This document shows, piece by piece, positions 6,166 through 7,318 of a stretch of 7,318 nt of DNA (its first letter is position 1; the number at the start of each line of letters is the position of its first letter). The DNA lies in contig JBBQNJ010000120.1 of the NCBI GenBank assembly GCA_038329845.1, positions 1 to 7,318 of the forward strand, written 5' to 3'. The translations under genes were made by a program, and so were the position numbers. Source of the DNA: JBBQNJ01 sp038329845 (GTDB lineage: Bacteria; Planctomycetota; Phycisphaerae; Tepidisphaerales; Tepidisphaeraceae). The notes under the pieces were generated by a model. The model was given only the letters and a program-made list of their open reading frames with translations, had not been told where the DNA came from and did not search any database.

Positions 6166-6586
6166 CCCCCCGCCCGCACCGCGCCCCCCGGGCCCCCCGG
6201 GCCCGGGCCCGGGCCGCCTCGAGCACCGCCGCCGTCCCGTTGGTGTTCACATCGTGGTATCGCGCTGGATCCCCCACGCTGCCCGGCACCGACCCCAGCG
6301 CCGCGAGATGGAAGACGTATTCCCGCCCCCGCATCGCCTCGGTGAGCAGCGGGCGATCGAGGATCGACCCCTTAATGAATCGTAGACGTTTTCCGGCCTT
6401 CTCGCGGAAATTATCGAAGTTGCCCTCATCCCCGCCCGACAGGTCGTCGAGTACGATCACGTCCGCCCCGAGGTCGATCAACGCCTCGGTGAGATGCGAT
6501 CCGATGAACCCGGCACCGCCGGTGACCAGGGCCCCGACGCCGTGAAAATGGTCTTGATGAAGGGTTTTCCAGTCGCAGATGGCCAT
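6116..6586 (-). CDS. Truncated NAD-dependent epimerase/dehydratase (probable pseudogene)
   Basis: The N-terminal half of an extended short-chain dehydrogenase/reductase of the nucleotide-sugar epimerase type. The Rossmann dinucleotide motif GGAGFIGSH is at 23-31, the acidic pair D47-D48 after beta-2 fits NAD binding, GSILDR at 73-78 and HLAALGSVPGSV at 93-104 are family-typical, and NTNGTAAVLEAARA at 115-128 matches the usual NVxGTxxVLEAA helix. After about residue 127 the protein turns into Arg/Ala/Gly-rich nonsense encoded by the CCCGGG tract and the antisense of the SulP 3' end. The catalytic Ser and YxxxK and the whole substrate domain of a roughly 310-330 residue enzyme are missing. A good AAAGGA ribosome-binding site lies 9 nt before the ATG, so the 5' end is intact. 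It is most likely nonfunctional unless the break is an assembly error. Confidence 0.85.
   Translation of the reverse strand: MAICDWKTLHQDHFHGVGALVTGGAGFIGSHLTEALIDLGADVIVLDDLSGGDEGNFDNFREKAGKRLRFIKGSILDRPLLTEAMRGREYVFHLAALGSVPGSVGDPARYHDVNTNGTAAVLEAARARARGARGARCGRGARAWPSRGGLRRDPRR
6184..6214. repeat. Nested CCCGGG palindromic tract
   Basis: The tract consists of two ccccccggg units followed by two cccggg units, with essentially no A or T. It can pair with itself in several registers. It lies 18 nt after the SulP stop and is exactly where the minus-strand epimerase loses similarity to its family. Without a T-run it is not a standard intrinsic terminator. It may be a recombination junction, a sequencing-difficult site, or an assembly join. 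Confidence 0.75.
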
Positions 6587-6721
6587 GAAATCGTGTCCTT
6601 TGGGGTATAGGTATCGTCCCGAAGTGTGCCCGGATTGTGTCGAGGGTCAAGTGTTTGGCCGATAACAGAAGGCCGCGCGGCGATTCCAGCCTGAGCAGAC
6701 GAACGCGAAGCGCGATGAAGG

Positions 6722-6751
6722 ATTAAACGCGAAGGCGCGAAGTGGCGAAGG
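6722..6751 (+). repeat. 30-nt dispersed repeat, copy 1
   Basis: The 30-nt word starts attaaacgcgaaggcgcgaa and ends gtggcgaagg. It is repeated exactly at 6805-6834, 83 nt downstream. It is built from short 'gcgaag' units, like the small interspersed repeats seen between genes in several environmental bacteria. A degenerate version (aacgcgaagcgcgatgaagg) lies just upstream at about 6702-6721. Confidence 0.85.
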
Positions 6752-6804
6752 AAAAACAAAGTGACAAATGACCGGTGCCCCCCAGTTGCCAGTTGTGAGT
6801 AAAC

Positions 6805-6834
6805 ATTAAACGCGAAGGCGCGAAGTGGCGAAGG
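6805..6834 (+). repeat. 30-nt dispersed repeat, copy 2
   Basis: Exact second copy of the repeat at 6722-6751, in the same orientation. Together with the inverted copy at 6961-6990 it brackets the palindrome at 6852-6940. Confidence 0.85.
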
Positions 6835-6851
6835 GAAAACCCGAAGCACCC

Positions 6852-6940
6852 AAATCCGAGTGATGAATCAATACCGAATGACGCAATCCGATCTCGTCAT
6901 TCGAATTTCGTCCTTGATTCGTCATTGCGGTTTCGGATTT
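6852..6940. repeat. Nested imperfect palindrome (cgaatgacg hairpin)
   Basis: Three sets of arms nest around one centre. The outer arms are aaatccga at 6852-6859 and tcggattt at 6933-6940. The middle arms are tgatgaatcaa at 6861-6871 and ttgattcgtca at 6914-6924, with one mismatch. The inner arms are a perfect 9-bp pair, cgaatgacg at 6875-6883 and cgtcattcg at 6895-6903, around an 11-nt loop. Unpaired stretches on the right arm make it asymmetric. It may be an intergenic palindromic element or a folded RNA. Confidence 0.7.
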
Positions 6941-6960
6941 CCGGCTTTTGCCTCCTCCAA

Positions 6961-6990
6961 ACTTCGCCCCTTCGCTTCTTCGCGTTTAAC
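6961..6990 (-). repeat. 30-nt dispersed repeat, inverted copy 3
   Basis: On the minus strand this reads gttaaacgcgaagaagcgaa followed by ggggcgaagt, matching the repeat at 6722 and 6805 at about 25 of 30 positions in inverted orientation. It ends 8 nt short of the stop codon of the gene at the right edge, so it lies immediately 3' of that gene. Confidence 0.75.
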
Positions 6991-6998
6991 GCACCCCC

Positions 6999-7318
6999 TC
7001 AAGCCGCGATCTTCAACTGCATCGCCGGCATCTCCGACAACGCCGGGATGCTCACGGGCAACGCCACCGAGGACGGCCCCGGCTCATTGCGCAGGTTGAT
7101 CCACTGGGCGCTGATCCACACCTGCGTGGCCGCCGTCCCGGCGATCACCACATCCGCCACGGTGCGGGTGGTGCTTCCGGCAAACCGCCACTGCGACGGA
7201 TCGGCCGAGGGCGCTTCGCCGATGCAGTAGAACAGATACGCCCCATGCACGCCTTCGGGCTTGCGGCGATTGCCGATCGTCTCGGCGTTGTGCAGGCGCA
7301 CGCGCACGACCCGCCCGT
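6999..7318 (-). CDS. Conserved hypothetical protein, C-terminal part (5' end outside window)
   Basis: The frame is open to the window edge. The first complete codons visible read GRVVRVRLHNAETIG, so the ORF-internal GTG near 7307 need not be the start and the gene continues beyond 7318. About 105 residues are visible. They contain KPEGVHGAYLFYCIGEAP, a stretch near WRFAGSTTRT, then VWISAQWINLRNEPGPSS, which has the look of a fibronectin-III-like beta-sandwich ending an otherwise unseen N-terminal domain. I recall similar C-termini in a family of planctomycetal hypothetical proteins that occurs in many copies per genome, but this is memory of a pattern and not a search result. No catalytic motif is visible and the function is unknown. 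Confidence 0.65.
   Translation of the reverse strand, partial: GRVVRVRLHNAETIGNRRKPEGVHGAYLFYCIGEAPSADPSQWRFAGSTTRTVADVVIAGTAATQVWISAQWINLRNEPGPSSVALPVSIPALSEMPAMQLKIAA

Larger units (their letters stand above)
6587..6998. other. Repeat-rich intergenic region without a gene
   Basis: No convincing gene lies in these 412 nt. The part nearest 6587 is the 5' leader of the epimerase remnant. The rest holds two direct copies and one inverted copy of a roughly 30-nt repeat, a further degenerate copy near 6701-6721, and a nested palindrome. These are annotated separately. Confidence 0.7.

Noticed and set aside
6184..6214. CCCGGG tract as an intrinsic terminator for sulP
   Set aside because: It can fold strongly but lacks a following T-run, and its coincidence with the epimerase break suggests another origin.
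4878..6545. 555-codon plus-strand ORF in another frame of the SulP gene
   Set aside because: Its Arg/Pro/Gly-rich translation is the typical shadow of a GC-rich gene. The SulP frame carries all the recognisable motifs.

Overview
The window is GC-rich bacterial DNA and most resembles a planctomycete, possibly from the Phycisphaerae side. That placement is an inference. It rests on two different clpP genes in one operon, a lipoprotein of a type I associate with planctomycetes, a C-terminal protein fragment at the right edge that looks like a recurrent planctomycetal hypothetical family, and short intergenic palindromes built from 'cgaatgacg'-like words.

Layout. Positions 1-593 carry no credible gene. 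They hold a G/T-rich stretch, two pairs of short direct repeats resembling the multi-repeat ends of insertion sequences, and a 108-nt imperfect palindrome. A good sigma-70-type promoter follows, then a tRNA-Pro(GGG) gene at 594-667. Positions 768-4191 are one minus-strand operon, in transcription order: ClpP-type peptidase with a full Ser-His-Asp triad and an N-terminal extension; a VOC-family metalloenzyme; a second ClpP whose triad Asp is Asn; a lipoprotein; and a NapG/MauM-like protein with four [4Fe-4S] cluster motifs. The last three genes overlap by 1-4 nt (TGATG and GTGA junctions), so they are probably translationally coupled. A SulP-family anion permease with a STAS domain (4285-6165) runs divergently. 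Its 3' end abuts an extremely GC-rich tract of nested CCCGGG palindromes, where a minus-strand NAD-dependent epimerase/dehydratase gene is abruptly cut off after its Rossmann N-terminal half. Positions 6587-6998 are intergenic and packed with direct and inverted repeats. The window ends inside a minus-strand gene seen only as its C-terminal part.

How the genes may work together. The two ClpP subunits are complementary. One keeps the canonical N-terminal axial-loop region but has Ser-His-Asn. The other has an intact triad but an unusual Met/Pro/Gly-rich N-terminus. A mixed ClpP1/ClpP2 barrel is the simplest reading. No ATPase partner (ClpX, ClpA or ClpC) lies in the window. Why a lipoprotein and a polyferredoxin are coupled to clpP is not evident from sequence. 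I see no clear new defence or mobile system. The best leads are the ClpP pair, the epimerase breakpoint and the two palindromic intergenic structures.
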